From: Deltaproteobacteria bacterium HGW-Deltaproteobacteria-14
GTDB lineage: Bacteria; Myxococcota_A; UBA9042; PHBI01
DNA length: 64,000 nt
Direction: 5' to 3'
NCBI GenBank assembly: GCA_002841945.1
Contig: PHBI01000021.1
Coordinates: forward strand, 1 to 64,000
The notes beneath the pieces are model-generated. The model was not told the origin of the DNA and did no database searches. It saw nothing but the letters and a program-made list of their open reading frames with translations. The position numbers and the translations under genes are program-made. Positions 10,307 to 23,080 of the stretch are shown here, one piece after another (within the stretch, counting starts at the first letter, position 1; the number at the start of each line of letters is the position of its first letter).

Positions 10307-11434
10307 ATGTTCCACGCTCAGCGACTCGCCGCGTCCCGGCTCGCCTTCGCCCTCACCTTCGCCCTCGCCGGCTGCGCCACCGCGCCGGCGCCCCTCGAGC
10401 CGCCCGCTCGCGCGGCCGCCGCCCCCCTCGCGGACGTCACGCTCCCGCCCCTGCCCGACTGGACCGACCGCTACGCCGGATCGAACGACGGCGACATGCG
10501 CTTCTTCGAGATCGGCGCGCTGATGGAGCGCTATGGCCTGACCCGGCTCGCGGCCGTCGAGGTCCAGAACCACTACCGCGACCTGAGCCGCGCCGGCGCC
10601 GAGGGTGGCGCCGAGGCGTGGTTCTCCGAGGCGCTGCGGCGCGCGCGCGCCGGCGACCTCGAGTGCGGCCGGGACGTCGAGGCGCGCCTCGCGAAGGCGC
10701 CCTTCATCGTCGTGTTCGACCTCGACGAGACGCTCTGGGACCAGCACATCGAGCGCTTCGGCGGCTGCCACGACGTCGCCCTGACCGACGCCTCGGGCAA
10801 GACGCGCCACATCCAGCGTACGCCGGGGTGGCGCGAGGCGTTCGAGCGCATCCGCGCGCTCGGCGGGGAGGTCGTGCTGTTCTCCGCGAACCTCGACGAC
10901 CCGACCTGGGCCGCGCTCAACGCCTGGACCGTCGACGGCATCCCCCTGCCCGCGCACGACGCGACGATCGCCGCGGTCCTGACCAACAGCTACCTCGTCC
11001 GGCAGTCCAAGCACGAGGGGCCCGGACGCGCCAACCCGCGCCGCGGCCACCCGGTGCTCGAGGCGTCGAAGGACCTGCGCCTCTTCGACGAGGCCCTCGA
11101 CCGCGTGATCATCGTCGACGACAACCCCACCCGGCTCTTCCAGCCGCGCAACACCCGCTGGTACCCAGCCTTCGACGCGGACGCGTGGTGCGCCGGGCGC
11201 GACGCTGGCGACCCGGTCGCGACCGCCCACGGGGTGGCGCTCGCCCGCGTCGTCGACGAGGTCGAGGACGCCGTCCGGTGGCAGGGCGAGCACGGCGGGA
11301 CGTTCGCCGACGCCTATGTCCCGTTCACGATCGCCGGACGCGAGCGCGTCCGGTTCCTCATGGCCGGCGATGGGTGGAGCGAGGGAGACGCGGTGAAGTA
11401 CGTTCGTGAGCACGCCGCCGACGTGACCGACTGA
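10307..11434 (+). CDS. Lipoprotein with HAD/NLI-interacting-factor (FCP1/SCP)-like phosphatase domain
   Basis: Lipobox 'LAGCAT'; 'FIVVFDLDETLWDQH', 'RTPGWREAFERIRALGGEVVLFSANLD', 'VIIVDDNPTRLFQPRNTRWYPAFDADAW'. Confidence 0.72.
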   Translation: MFHAQRLAASRLAFALTFALAGCATAPAPLEPPARAAAAPLADVTLPPLPDWTDRYAGSNDGDMRFFEIGALMERYGLTRLAAVEVQNHYRDLSRAGAEGGAEAWFSEALRRARAGDLECGRDVEARLAKAPFIVVFDLDETLWDQHIERFGGCHDVALTDASGKTRHIQRTPGWREAFERIRALGGEVVLFSANLDDPTWAALNAWTVDGIPLPAHDATIAAVLTNSYLVRQSKHEGPGRANPRRGHPVLEASKDLRLFDEALDRVIIVDDNPTRLFQPRNTRWYPAFDADAWCAGRDAGDPVATAHGVALARVVDEVEDAVRWQGEHGGTFADAYVPFTIAGRERVRFLMAGDGWSEGDAVKYVREHAADVTD

Positions 11435-11443
11435 GGGTCCGGG

Positions 11444-11527
11444 CCGAAGTAGCTGGCCGTCTTGGCGGCGGATCCGCCGCCACCTGCGTGTCCCCCAAAG
11501 CTCGGAAGCCCCCCGGTCTGCCTTCGC
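11444..11527. repeat. Dispersed 84-bp extragenic repeat, copy 1
   Basis: Matches 63555..63638 without gaps, about 11 mismatches by eye; contains palindrome GGCGGCGGATCCGCCGCC. Confidence 0.85.
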
Positions 11528-11643
11528 GCCGGCGATCCACGCGGCGCGCGAGGCGATTGGACCGCGGTGAAAGCGGTCCCCGCGCGCGTCAGGGTTGCCA
11601 CGGTCCCCAAAGCCGGCATCATCGCCGCATGGAGGAGAGCTCG

Positions 11644-12987
11644 ATGCACCCGATGAGATCCCGACGCGACGCGATCGCCGTCGTGCTCTGCGTCACCGTC
11701 TGGGCCGCGCTGGGCGGATGTCCGAGCGACGAGCCCGGTGACGGCGACCCCAAACCCTCGAACGTCGTGCCGGCGGTGGAGGACGCCGCACCCGCGAGCG
11801 CGGCGAGCCCGACCCCCGACAGCGACGCGCCCCCCAAGGTGGTCGCCGCGACGACCCCGCCGCCGACCGTGGCGGCGCCCGACGCCGGGCCAGTCCTGGC
11901 GGCACCAGACGCCGGGCCAGTCCTGGCGGCACCAGACGCCGGGCCGAACGTCGCGACACCGGACGCAGGGCCGGCCGCGGCGACGCCCGACGCCGGGGCC
12001 AAGGTGCGCGAGGAGGACGGCGCTGCCGCCGGCTCCCCCGCGGGAGCGTCCGGAGGCGACGCGATGACCCTCGCGGCCGGCTTCGAGCAGTACCGCCTCG
12101 ACGGCATCTGTGTGGCGCTGTCGGGCGACGGCAGCTTCCTCGCGGCGGGCGACCTGGGCGGACGCGTGACGGTCTGGGACACGCGCCGTAAGCGGCTCCT
12201 GATCCAGGCGACCCTGCCGGAGGGCAACCGCGTCCGCCGCGTGGCGTTCGCCCGCGGCGCGCCGGTCCTCGTCTCCGGCGCGTTCCAGGCGCCGGACGCG
12301 CCGTTTCGCGTGTGGCAGACGCAGCCCGCCGGGCTGCGACACACCATCGGGAGCCTCCACTGGCAGGCGCGACAGCTGGCGATCGACGACGCCGGCGAGC
12401 GCCTCGCGGCCCTCGTGGAGGTCGGAGGCGGGGTCACCAAGATCGGGGTGTGGGGAGTCGACGACGCCGAGCCGGTGCTGGTCGCGACCCACGAGGGAGA
12501 ATCCGGCTTCGTCAGCTTGAGCGGCGACGGGCGGACCGTCGCCGCCTCGAGCCAGGACGGGACGCTGAGCGTCTGGCGCGGGTCGCCGCTGACCCTCGTC
12601 GCGGCGACCGTCTTCGAGCAGGCCAAGACCCTCCAGCGCGTGCTGCTCTCCCGCGACGGTCGCCTGCTATGGGGGGCGGCCGGCAATCAGGTCTTCCACT
12701 ACGTCGTCGACTCGCCACCGGTCCTCGAGCGCTCGGTCAGCGTCGGCGGCGAAGACGCCGTGATCCGCGGCCTCGAGCTGCTCCCCGACGGGCGGGCGGT
12801 GGCCGTGACGCGCCCCGAGGCCGGCGGTGTGCAGCTCTGGGACGCCGCCACCGGGCGCCTGCTCGTCGACGCCAACGGCGGCTGCCGCTGCGAGGCGCAC
12901 GCGCTCTCCGCCGACGGCCGCACGCTGGCGTGCGACTGCGTCCCCGACGCCTCGATCCGCGTCTGGCGCCTGCCCGCCGCCCCGTGA
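11644..12987 (+). CDS. WD40/beta-propeller-like lipoprotein with PDAGP-repeat linker
   Basis: Lipobox 'WAALGGCPS'; repeats like 'ALSGDGSFLAAGDLGGRVTVWDTRRKRLL', 'LSGDGRTVAASSQDGTLSVWRG'; linker PDAGPVLAAPDAGPVLAAPDAGPNVATPDAGP. Confidence 0.8.
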   Translation: MHPMRSRRDAIAVVLCVTVWAALGGCPSDEPGDGDPKPSNVVPAVEDAAPASAASPTPDSDAPPKVVAATTPPPTVAAPDAGPVLAAPDAGPVLAAPDAGPNVATPDAGPAAATPDAGAKVREEDGAAAGSPAGASGGDAMTLAAGFEQYRLDGICVALSGDGSFLAAGDLGGRVTVWDTRRKRLLIQATLPEGNRVRRVAFARGAPVLVSGAFQAPDAPFRVWQTQPAGLRHTIGSLHWQARQLAIDDAGERLAALVEVGGGVTKIGVWGVDDAEPVLVATHEGESGFVSLSGDGRTVAASSQDGTLSVWRGSPLTLVAATVFEQAKTLQRVLLSRDGRLLWGAAGNQVFHYVVDSPPVLERSVSVGGEDAVIRGLELLPDGRAVAVTRPEAGGVQLWDAATGRLLVDANGGCRCEAHALSADGRTLACDCVPDASIRVWRLPAAP

Positions 12988-12991
12988 CGGA

Positions 12992-13252
12992 TCAGCGGCC
13001 GGGCGGCCGCGCCGGGGCCGGTTCCGGGTCGTCATCCAACGCCGCGGCGTCGGGCTCCTCGTAGCCCGGCGCGTCGAGATCCCAGCCGGGATCGAGGTCG
13101 ACGTCGAAGGTGACGTCGCCGTCGGCCTCCCAGGCCGGCTCGACGTCGGCCGCGTCCCAGTCGGGCTCGAGGTCGACCTCCGGGGCGTCGGTGCCGGCGT
13201 CGGCGTCGGTGTCGAAGATGATCTTGGGAGAGGGCGAAGGGCGCTTGGCCAT
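12992..13252 (-). CDS. Short very acidic protein of unknown function
   Basis: 86 aa, D/E-rich with regular W-D motifs (EPDWDAADVEPAWEADGDVTFDVDLDPGWDLD); 20 nt downstream of dnaE2. Confidence 0.5.
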   Translation of the reverse strand: MAKRPSPSPKIIFDTDADAGTDAPEVDLEPDWDAADVEPAWEADGDVTFDVDLDPGWDLDAPGYEEPDAAALDDDPEPAPARPPGR

Positions 13253-13271
13253 GGTCGTCGTTCAACTCCAC

Positions 13272-16355
<3,084 letters not shown>

Positions 16356-16431
16356 GGCAAGCACACAGACAAATCCAGCATTCTCGCGAACTGCTGCAAT
16401 GCAGCATGACGGCGACCTGGCGGGGTCTCGA

Positions 16432-17988
16432 TCAATCCACCCTCCCCTGCTCGAACCAGCGGCGCCGGCGCCGATCGTAGAAGACCCACAGGACGTCTCC
16501 CCGAAGGGTGCGGGCGAAGGCGTACTCGCGATGCACCTCCGCCTGCCACCACCCGCCGGAGAGGATGTAGGGACCGATCACCGCGACGACCGGCCCCTGG
16601 CGCGGATTTCGCGTCTGCCAGCCGTCGTTGCGGGGATCCCGCGGGCGTGACGGCAGCGCCTCGGGACGGGGCAGGATGCGACGCACGAGCACCCGCATCG
16701 CGCGTGGGGGGCGCGGCTGACCGGGGAGCGGCGTGGCCTCCCCCTCGCGCAAGACACGCCGCGGCGGGCGCAGCCGCTCAGCCGGGACCAAGGCGTAGCG
16801 CGCCTTGGGGAGGTGCCCCGAGCGCTCGGCGTAGAAGCCCACCGCGCCGTCGCCGAGCTCGGCCCGGATCCGGGCCAGCGCCCGCTCGGCCGCCGCCTGA
16901 TCGCGCCTCGGGATCAACGCGAAGAGCCGCAGCTGCTCCGGGGTAGCCGCGACCTCCTGCGCGGCCAGCTCGACCGCGATCACCCCCAGGCCGAGGTCGA
17001 CGGACTCGAGCCGCAACCGCACCAGGTCGAGGAGCAGCGCCGTATCCAGGGTCGGCGCCGCCGGCCGGAAGCGGTGCACCTGCTCGGTCGCCGCGCCGAC
17101 CCCGCCGTCGAAGCGCAAACAGAGCCGCAGCTCCACCACGACCGCATGGCGCTCGGCGACGATCCGCACGATCTGGTCGAGCAGGCGCTTGAGGCGGAAC
17201 AGGAGCCGGTGCGCGTCCCGCTCCTCGAAGTCGTCGAAGGCCTCCGCGGCCGCGGCCGCGGCCTCCTCGCGGACCGGCGCGAGGGGCGCAAAGAGGTCCC
17301 CCCGCGCCATCCGGTGCAGGCCGTGCACCTCGACCCCATAGCGCTTGAGGAGCCCGCCGGGGGGCAGCGCGACGAACTCCCCCACGGTCCGCACCCCGAG
17401 CCGGTCGAGGCGCTCGCGCACCCGCGGCGAGAGCCCCAGCCGAGCGAGCGGGACCCGTCCCACCCGCTCACGCTCACGCTCGGCGTCCTCGAACACCGTC
17501 ACCCCGCGGGTCGATCGGGTCGATCGCGCCGCCGCGTAGGTCCCAAAGCGCGAGAACCCCACCGCCACCGAGGCCGCGTAGCCCTCCGCCCCGAGCGCCT
17601 CGCGCACCGCCTCGGCCCAGCCCGTCAGGGTCGCATGCAGGAGCTCGAGCCCCGCCGCGTCGAGCCAGAAGATCCCTGGCTCGTCGAGGGACGGCTCGAC
17701 GTTCGGCGTCAGCCGCCGGAGGGTCCGCACGAGCCCCGCCACCACCGCCCCGACCGCCGCGTGGGGGACGACGCTCGCCCGCAGCCCGCGCACGAGCGAC
17801 AGCGCCGTAGCGTAGCGGAGCCCCGGCAGCACCCGCTGCTTTCGCGCCAGCTCGTTGGCCCACAGGATCGTCCCCTGGGGCCGATCCTCGTCCACCACGA
17901 CCACCGCCTCCCCCGCCCACTCGGGGGAGCGCCCGAGCAGGATCTGGAGCGGCAGCTCGGCCACGTCAACGCAGGCCAGCCGGTCCAT
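16432..17988 (-). CDS. imuB: Y-family-polymerase-like protein ImuB
   Basis: '[65 protein letters not shown]'; syntenic with dnaE2 and imuA. Confidence 0.88.
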   Translation of the reverse strand: MDRLACVDVAELPLQILLGRSPEWAGEAVVVVDEDRPQGTILWANELARKQRVLPGLRYATALSLVRGLRASVVPHAAVGAVVAGLVRTLRRLTPNVEPSLDEPGIFWLDAAGLELLHATLTGWAEAVREALGAEGYAASVAVGFSRFGTYAAARSTRSTRGVTVFEDAERERERVGRVPLARLGLSPRVRERLDRLGVRTVGEFVALPPGGLLKRYGVEVHGLHRMARGDLFAPLAPVREEAAAAAAEAFDDFEERDAHRLLFRLKRLLDQIVRIVAERHAVVVELRLCLRFDGGVGAATEQVHRFRPAAPTLDTALLLDLVRLRLESVDLGLGVIAVELAAQEVAATPEQLRLFALIPRRDQAAAERALARIRAELGDGAVGFYAERSGHLPKARYALVPAERLRPPRRVLREGEATPLPGQPRPPRAMRVLVRRILPRPEALPSRPRDPRNDGWQTRNPRQGPVVAVIGPYILSGGWWQAEVHREYAFARTLRGDVLWVFYDRRRRRWFEQGRVD

Positions 17989-18601
17989 GACACACCTCGA
18001 TGAAGTTGGCGCCCGGCCCGCGGCGCTTGTCCTTGAGGACGGTGAGTGAGCACCGGAAGGTGCCGTCTGGCGCCACCTCGCGCCGGGCCTCCGCCCGGAG
18101 CGACACCAGCGACCCGATGGACGGCGCCTCGGAGGGCTTCTCGGTCAAGCACAGGAGCGCGGTCCCGTGATGCTGCGCCAGCCCCGCGAGCCGTGATTGG
18201 AGGGGCGACGGCACATCGGCGTCCCCTCCGAGGTCGAGCACCAGCAGCCCGAACGCCCCCGAGCGCAAGAGGTGTGTCACGGCGCGCCCCGCCACCCCGA
18301 GTCCCGGGGCGATCACCACCGGCAGCGCCCCGAGATCGACCCCGCCAGCGGCGGCGTCCGGGGGGTAGAAGCCGTCGGAGCGCGCGCTGACCCAGGCGAC
18401 GTTCTCACCGCGCTCCTGGGCGTCGACCACCAGCCCGAAGGCGCTGGTGAGCGCGGCGCTCGCTCCCTCCCCCGAGATCTCGACGAACCTCCCCTCGATC
18501 ACGCCGAGATCCCAGCGCTCGTCCCGCGGCTGCTCCGCGGCGGGCGGGCCGAGCAGGTCTTGCGCGGCTTCGGGGAGCAGGCTCATGACGATCGCAGGCA
18601 T
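17966..18601 (-). CDS. imuA: ImuA-like (RecA-fold) protein
   Basis: Precedes imuB with overlap; start chosen at ATG 18601 with RBS CAGGAGA upstream (track start is 18676). Confidence 0.72.
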   Translation of the reverse strand: MPAIVMSLLPEAAQDLLGPPAAEQPRDERWDLGVIEGRFVEISGEGASAALTSAFGLVVDAQERGENVAWVSARSDGFYPPDAAAGGVDLGALPVVIAPGLGVAGRAVTHLLRSGAFGLLVLDLGGDADVPSPLQSRLAGLAQHHGTALLCLTEKPSEAPSIGSLVSLRAEARREVAPDGTFRCSLTVLKDKRRGPGANFIEVCHGPAGLR

Positions 18602-18635
18602 CTTGGAAAGTCTCCTGAACGCTTCTTCAAGCATA

Positions 18636-18652
18636 CTGTACGCACGTTCAGC
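18636..18652. promoter_or_regulatory. Candidate LexA/SOS operator upstream of imuA
   Basis: CTGTACGCACGTTCAGC fits the M. xanthus LexA motif as I recall it (CTRHAMRYBYGTTCAGS) at 16 of 17 positions. Confidence 0.5.
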
Positions 18653-18711
18653 CATCAAGAGGCTCTCGCATCTCACCGCACGCGACGGGTCGGAAGCGTT
18701 ATGCTGCGGCG

Positions 18712-19500
18712 ATGGGAACGCCTCGCCACGCGCGCACGCTCTGCCTCCTGCCGCTCATCCTGGCCGCTTGCGGGCACGCCCGTCCGGCGCCGGAGATCGC
18801 CGACGTCCCCACGCCGCGGATCGCCGAGCCGGGATCCACCGACTATGAGCTCGGCGTCGCCCTCGAGACCGGCCAGGGGGTCGCCCGGGACCCGGCGCGC
18901 GCCGCCGTCCACTACGACCGCGCCTGCGAGGCGGGCCACCCGCGGGGCTGCAACAACCTCGGCGTCCTGCTGCAGGACGGCGTCGGCGTGGCGCGCGATC
19001 CGGCGCGCGCCGCCGACCGCTTCGACCGCGCGTGCGGCGCCGACCTCGCGGACGGCTGCTTCAACCTCGCCCTGGCCTTCGCCGAGGGCGCCGGCCGCCC
19101 CGCTGACCCTCCGCGAGCCCGTGACCTCTTCTCCCGCGCATGCGACGGCGGGCACGTCGACGCCTGCGCCAACGCCGCGCTGCTCTGGCTCCACGAGGAC
19201 GCCGGCCCCACCGACCCCGCGCGCGCCCTGGCCTACCTCGGGATCGCCTGCGACAAGGGCGACGCGGGCGCCTGTCACGACCTCGCGCTGCTCGTCGACG
19301 GTGGCGTCGGTGGCCCCGCCGACCACGATCGCGCGCGGGCGCTGTTCGCCCGGGCGTGTGACAAGGGCGACGCCAAGGCCTGCTTCAACCTCGGCGTGGC
19401 CCTCGACCACGCCGGGCGCCCCGAGGACGCCCGCGCCGCCTACGCCCGCGCGTGCGCGGCCGGGGTCAGCGAGGCCTGCCCGCGGGCGGCAGCTCCCTGA
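18712..19500 (+). CDS. Sel1-repeat lipoprotein
   Basis: Lipobox 'ILAACGH'; Cys-containing Sel1-type repeats 'YDRACEAGHPRGCNNLGVLLQDGVGVARDPARAADRFDRACGAD'. Confidence 0.88.
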   Translation: MGTPRHARTLCLLPLILAACGHARPAPEIADVPTPRIAEPGSTDYELGVALETGQGVARDPARAAVHYDRACEAGHPRGCNNLGVLLQDGVGVARDPARAADRFDRACGADLADGCFNLALAFAEGAGRPADPPRARDLFSRACDGGHVDACANAALLWLHEDAGPTDPARALAYLGIACDKGDAGACHDLALLVDGGVGGPADHDRARALFARACDKGDAKACFNLGVALDHAGRPEDARAAYARACAAGVSEACPRAAAP

Positions 19501-19513
19501 ACCCGGCGCAGCG

Positions 19514-19933
19514 CTACCACTCCCCCTGGCTCGGCATCGAGGCCCACGGCTCGGTGGGCGGGAGCGCGTCGCCGCGCTGGAGGAGCTCGACCGAGACGCT
19601 GTCCGGGGAGCGGACGAACGCCATGCGCCCGTCCCGGGGCGGGCGCAGGATCGTCACCCCGTGCGCGACCAGGCGGTCGCACGCGGCGTAGACGTCGTCG
19701 ACCTCGTAGGCGACGTGCCCGAAGTTGCGCCCGACCGTGTACGGCTCCGACTGATCCCAGTTGTAGGTCAGCTCGAGCTCGGGCGCGTCGGGGCCGGTCG
19801 ACAGGAAGACGAGGGTGAAGCGGCCGGACTCCGAGCGGCGGCGGCGCGTCTCGACGAGCCCGAGCCCCTCGGTGAAGAAGGCCAGCGTGGCGTCGAGGTC
19901 GCGCACGCGGATCATGGTGTGGAGGTAGCGCAT
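19514..19933 (-). CDS. gloA: Lactoylglutathione lyase (glyoxalase I) family protein
   Basis: '[32 protein letters not shown]...[21 protein letters not shown]...[13 protein letters not shown]'. Confidence 0.9.
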   Translation of the reverse strand: MRYLHTMIRVRDLDATLAFFTEGLGLVETRRRRSESGRFTLVFLSTGPDAPELELTYNWDQSEPYTVGRNFGHVAYEVDDVYAACDRLVAHGVTILRPPRDGRMAFVRSPDSVSVELLQRGDALPPTEPWASMPSQGEW

Positions 19934-19958
19934 GTCGCCTCCCGGCCTGGCGTGGCGG

Positions 19959-20786
19959 TCAGTCGAGGAAGAAGTCGGGCATGAACTTCGTCGTGCCGGG
20001 CATCGCCGCGTAGGGGGCGAGATCGGTGATCCCGGCGGCGGCGAGCACCTCGTCGTCGATGAAGAAGTTCCCGGTCGTCTCGCGGCTGTCCTTCGTGAGG
20101 ATGTGCCAGGCCGCGTCGGACATGATGTCGACCGTGCGGGAGGCCTTCATCGTGGCGTCGCCGCCGAGCAGGTTCATGACCGCCGCGGTGGCGATGGCGG
20201 TGCGCGGCCACAGCGCGTTCACGGCGACCCCATCGCGGCGCAGCTCCTCGGCCATCCCGAGGACGCACATGCTCATCCCGTACTTCGCCATGGTGTAGGC
20301 GACGTGGTTGGCGAACCAGCGCGGGTTCATGTTGAGCGGCGGCGAGATGTTCAGGATGTGCGGGTTGGCGGACTTCTTGAGGTGCGGCAGGCACTTCTGC
20401 GAGCACAGGAAGGTCCCGCGGGTGTTGACCTGGTGCATCAGATCGAAGCGCTTCATCGGCGTCTGCAGCGTGCCCGTCAGCATGATGGCGCTGGCGTTGT
20501 TCACCAGGACGTCGATGCCGCCGAACGCCGCGACCGCCTGGGCGACCGCGTCGGCCACCGCGTCCTCCTCGCGGACATCCACCACGAGCGGCAGCGCCTT
20601 GCCACCGGCGGCCTCGATCTCCGCGGCCGCGGTGTAGATGGTGCCGTCGAGCTTCGGGTGGGGCTCGGCGGTCTTGGCCGCTATGACGATGTTCGCGCCG
20701 TCACGCGCAGCGCGGAGCGCGATCGCCTTGCCGATGCCCCGGCTCGCGCCGGTGATGAAGAGGGTCTTGCCGTTCAGATCTGCCAT
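19959..20786 (-). CDS. Short-chain dehydrogenase/reductase (HSDL2-like)
   Basis: '[69 protein letters not shown]'. Confidence 0.92.
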   Translation of the reverse strand: MADLNGKTLFITGASRGIGKAIALRAARDGANIVIAAKTAEPHPKLDGTIYTAAAEIEAAGGKALPLVVDVREEDAVADAVAQAVAAFGGIDVLVNNASAIMLTGTLQTPMKRFDLMHQVNTRGTFLCSQKCLPHLKKSANPHILNISPPLNMNPRWFANHVAYTMAKYGMSMCVLGMAEELRRDGVAVNALWPRTAIATAAVMNLLGGDATMKASRTVDIMSDAAWHILTKDSRETTGNFFIDDEVLAAAGITDLAPYAAMPGTTKFMPDFFLD

Positions 20787-20889
20787 GACGCCGCCTGTGT
20801 CCGTGACCCGCGGGTCCCCTCCCGCGTCGCGTCGTCATAGCACGGCGGGTGGCGCCTTCAAAAGCGCGGGCGGCGCCCCACAGAGCGGC

Positions 20890-21462
20890 CTAAGCGGCGC
20901 CCTCCGCCACCGTCTCCGCCTCCCCCGAGCGCGCCGCCCGGCGCGCCTCGGCGCGCCCGCGGCGAGCAGCGCGGCGCTCGTCGTCGCGCACCGCGCGCTC
21001 GGTCCCGAGGTACGGGACGCGCGTCCCCATGACGGTGTCGAACCACGGGTGGGTCACGCACCAGTTGGCGTCCTGGTCGGGCCCCATGTGATGGTCGTAG
21101 TGCCACGGCAGGTGCTCGCGCGCCCACGCCGGGTCGAGGTGGGAGCGCTTGTGGACGCGGTAGTATCTCGCAATGCAATACCACATCGTCCCCGTGTAAA
21201 ACGGGGCGACAGCCAGGAGCGGAAGGTGCATCGCAGCGAGACCCACCAGGCCGAGCGCCTCCTTCCCCTGGGCGTTCCACCCGAGGATCGGCCGCTGGTA
21301 GTCCGGGTCGAAGTGCTCGTTGTGGCGCACGTTCCGATGATGGTCGTGCCAATGGAAGCTCCAGAAGCTACCCTTCTTCTTCCCGCGACCGTGGAGGATG
21401 TTCTTGTGGATCCACCACTCGGAAGCGTTCGAGACCGCCCACGCCAACGGAATTCCTATCAT
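20890..21462 (-). CDS. Sterol desaturase/fatty acid hydroxylase-superfamily membrane protein
   Basis: Histidine clusters 'FHWHDHHRNVRHNEH' and 'LPWHYDHHMG'; ATG 21462 preceded by GGAGG. Confidence 0.68.
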   Translation of the reverse strand: MIGIPLAWAVSNASEWWIHKNILHGRGKKKGSFWSFHWHDHHRNVRHNEHFDPDYQRPILGWNAQGKEALGLVGLAAMHLPLLAVAPFYTGTMWYCIARYYRVHKRSHLDPAWAREHLPWHYDHHMGPDQDANWCVTHPWFDTVMGTRVPYLGTERAVRDDERRAARRGRAEARRAARSGEAETVAEGAA

Positions 21463-21480
21463 CGCCCGGACCTCCAAAAC

Positions 21481-21496
21481 GTGACCGTTCAGTCAC
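21481..21496. promoter_or_regulatory. Candidate TetR operator in the divergent promoter region
   Basis: GTGAC-CGTTCA-GTCAC inverted repeat between the hydroxylase start and the TetR start. Confidence 0.55.
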
Positions 21497-21514
21497 CTTA
21501 ATTACCGGTCAGCC

Positions 21515-22201
21515 GTGATGTCGAGCAAAAAGCACCTCCGCGCGACGACCCCGACGGTCCGCCGCGTCCCGACACAGCGGCCCGGCCCGGCGGGCGGCAA
21601 GCGCGATCAGAACCGCCTGCGACGCCTCACGCAGCTGTGCGACGCGGGCCTCGCCGAGTTCCTCGAGCGGGGGATCGAGGCCGTGACCGTCGACGAGATC
21701 GCGCGGGCCGCCGGGACCGCCAAAGGCAACTTCTACCGCTACGTGGAGGACAAGCGCGACCTGGTCGACGCGCTGATCGCCCCGCTCCGCGCCGCGTTCG
21801 ACGACGCGATGGACCGCTGCGAGGGCGCGACCGACGCCGCGACCGACGTGTCCGGGCTCAACACCGCGTACATGACCCTCGCCCTCGATCTGCTGAAGCT
21901 CTTCGCCGACCACCGCGACCTCGTGCGCCTCTACCTCCAAGAGGCGCGCGTCCCCGGGGGGGGCGCGCGCGCCCCGGTCGCCGACCTCGAGCGCCACGTG
22001 ACGGCGCGGACGATCGCCCTGACGAAGGTCGCCCACGAGCATCAGCTCCTCGGCAAGATCCCCCCCGAGGTGAGCGCGCTCGCGGTCATCGGCGCGACCG
22101 AGCGGCTCGTCCTCGCGCACCTGCGCGACGGCCTCCTCGCCAACGAGGCCCAGATCGCCACGAGCCTCGTCCGCATGGTCATGGAGGGGATCGCGGGCTG
22201 A
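21515..22201 (+). CDS. TetR-family transcriptional regulator
   Basis: 'RLTQLCDAGLAEFLERGIEAVTVDEIARAAGTAKGNFYRYVEDKRDLVDAL' HTH. Confidence 0.92.
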   Translation: MMSSKKHLRATTPTVRRVPTQRPGPAGGKRDQNRLRRLTQLCDAGLAEFLERGIEAVTVDEIARAAGTAKGNFYRYVEDKRDLVDALIAPLRAAFDDAMDRCEGATDAATDVSGLNTAYMTLALDLLKLFADHRDLVRLYLQEARVPGGGARAPVADLERHVTARTIALTKVAHEHQLLGKIPPEVSALAVIGATERLVLAHLRDGLLANEAQIATSLVRMVMEGIAG

Positions 22202-22309
22202 AGCGCCGCCGGGCGCGCCACGTTCGCGGCCGACAGACGAAAAACCGTCAACATCTCAAACGACTCCGCCGAACTTCGGCTATGTTGGTTAGGCAAGGAG
22301 TCGTGCGCC

Positions 22310-23080
22310 GTGACCATCCCCGCCCGGACACTCTTCATCGCGCCAGTCATCGCGATCACGTCGCTGGCCGGCGCCTGCGTGGAGCATCCGGACTTCCTCG
22401 CGTCCCAGAAGGTCAGGGCCTGGGAGAACCAATGCGACGGTGAAGCGCCGCTCTGCCTCGACGCCTGCGGGACGAGCCCAGCCATCGGTGAGGCGGTCTG
22501 CACCGACACCGCGTGGACGTGCCGGCGCGGCGTCCGCAACGATCTCTGCTGCGATCCCGTGGCGCGACCGGACACGTGCGAGACCTGGACGACCTCGTGC
22601 TCGCTGTCCAATCCCTGCCCGGGCGGCTACACCTGCGTCCACTCCCGCACCCACCCGGTGCCCGCCGACGACGGGGTGTGCCGCCTCGGCGACCTGACCC
22701 TGCCGGCCGCGCTGACGCAGTGCAACAGCGCCGGCCTGACACCGCCGGCCCTGTTCGCGAGCCTCGGGGTCAGCCCGGTCAAGGTCATCGGGGTCGTAAA
22801 CGTCGAGATGACGTGCGAGGATCGGCGCTGCAACGCCGCCGACCCCTGCTGCCAGGCATGTGCCGGCGCCTTCATGATCGAGATCGTCGACGAGACCCAT
22901 GCAGAGCGCATCACCCTCCCCGTCCGAACCGAGTCGCTCGCCTGCGCAGGCACGAACTGCGGCTACAGCTGTTCGCCACTCCAGCCAGGCCGGCGCTACC
23001 TCATCTGGGGGCTCTTCATGCCACAGACGAGCGCCATCGCGCCGGGCACCCTCTATTACAGCGGTCACTGCGACCCCTGA
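22310..23080 (+). CDS. Cys-rich hypothetical lipoprotein
   Basis: Lipobox 'SLAGACVEH'; many Cys (CDGEAPLCLDACG, CCDPVARPDTC, DPCCQACAG). Confidence 0.7.
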   Translation: MTIPARTLFIAPVIAITSLAGACVEHPDFLASQKVRAWENQCDGEAPLCLDACGTSPAIGEAVCTDTAWTCRRGVRNDLCCDPVARPDTCETWTTSCSLSNPCPGGYTCVHSRTHPVPADDGVCRLGDLTLPAALTQCNSAGLTPPALFASLGVSPVKVIGVVNVEMTCEDRRCNAADPCCQACAGAFMIEIVDETHAERITLPVRTESLACAGTNCGYSCSPLQPGRRYLIWGLFMPQTSAIAPGTLYYSGHCDP

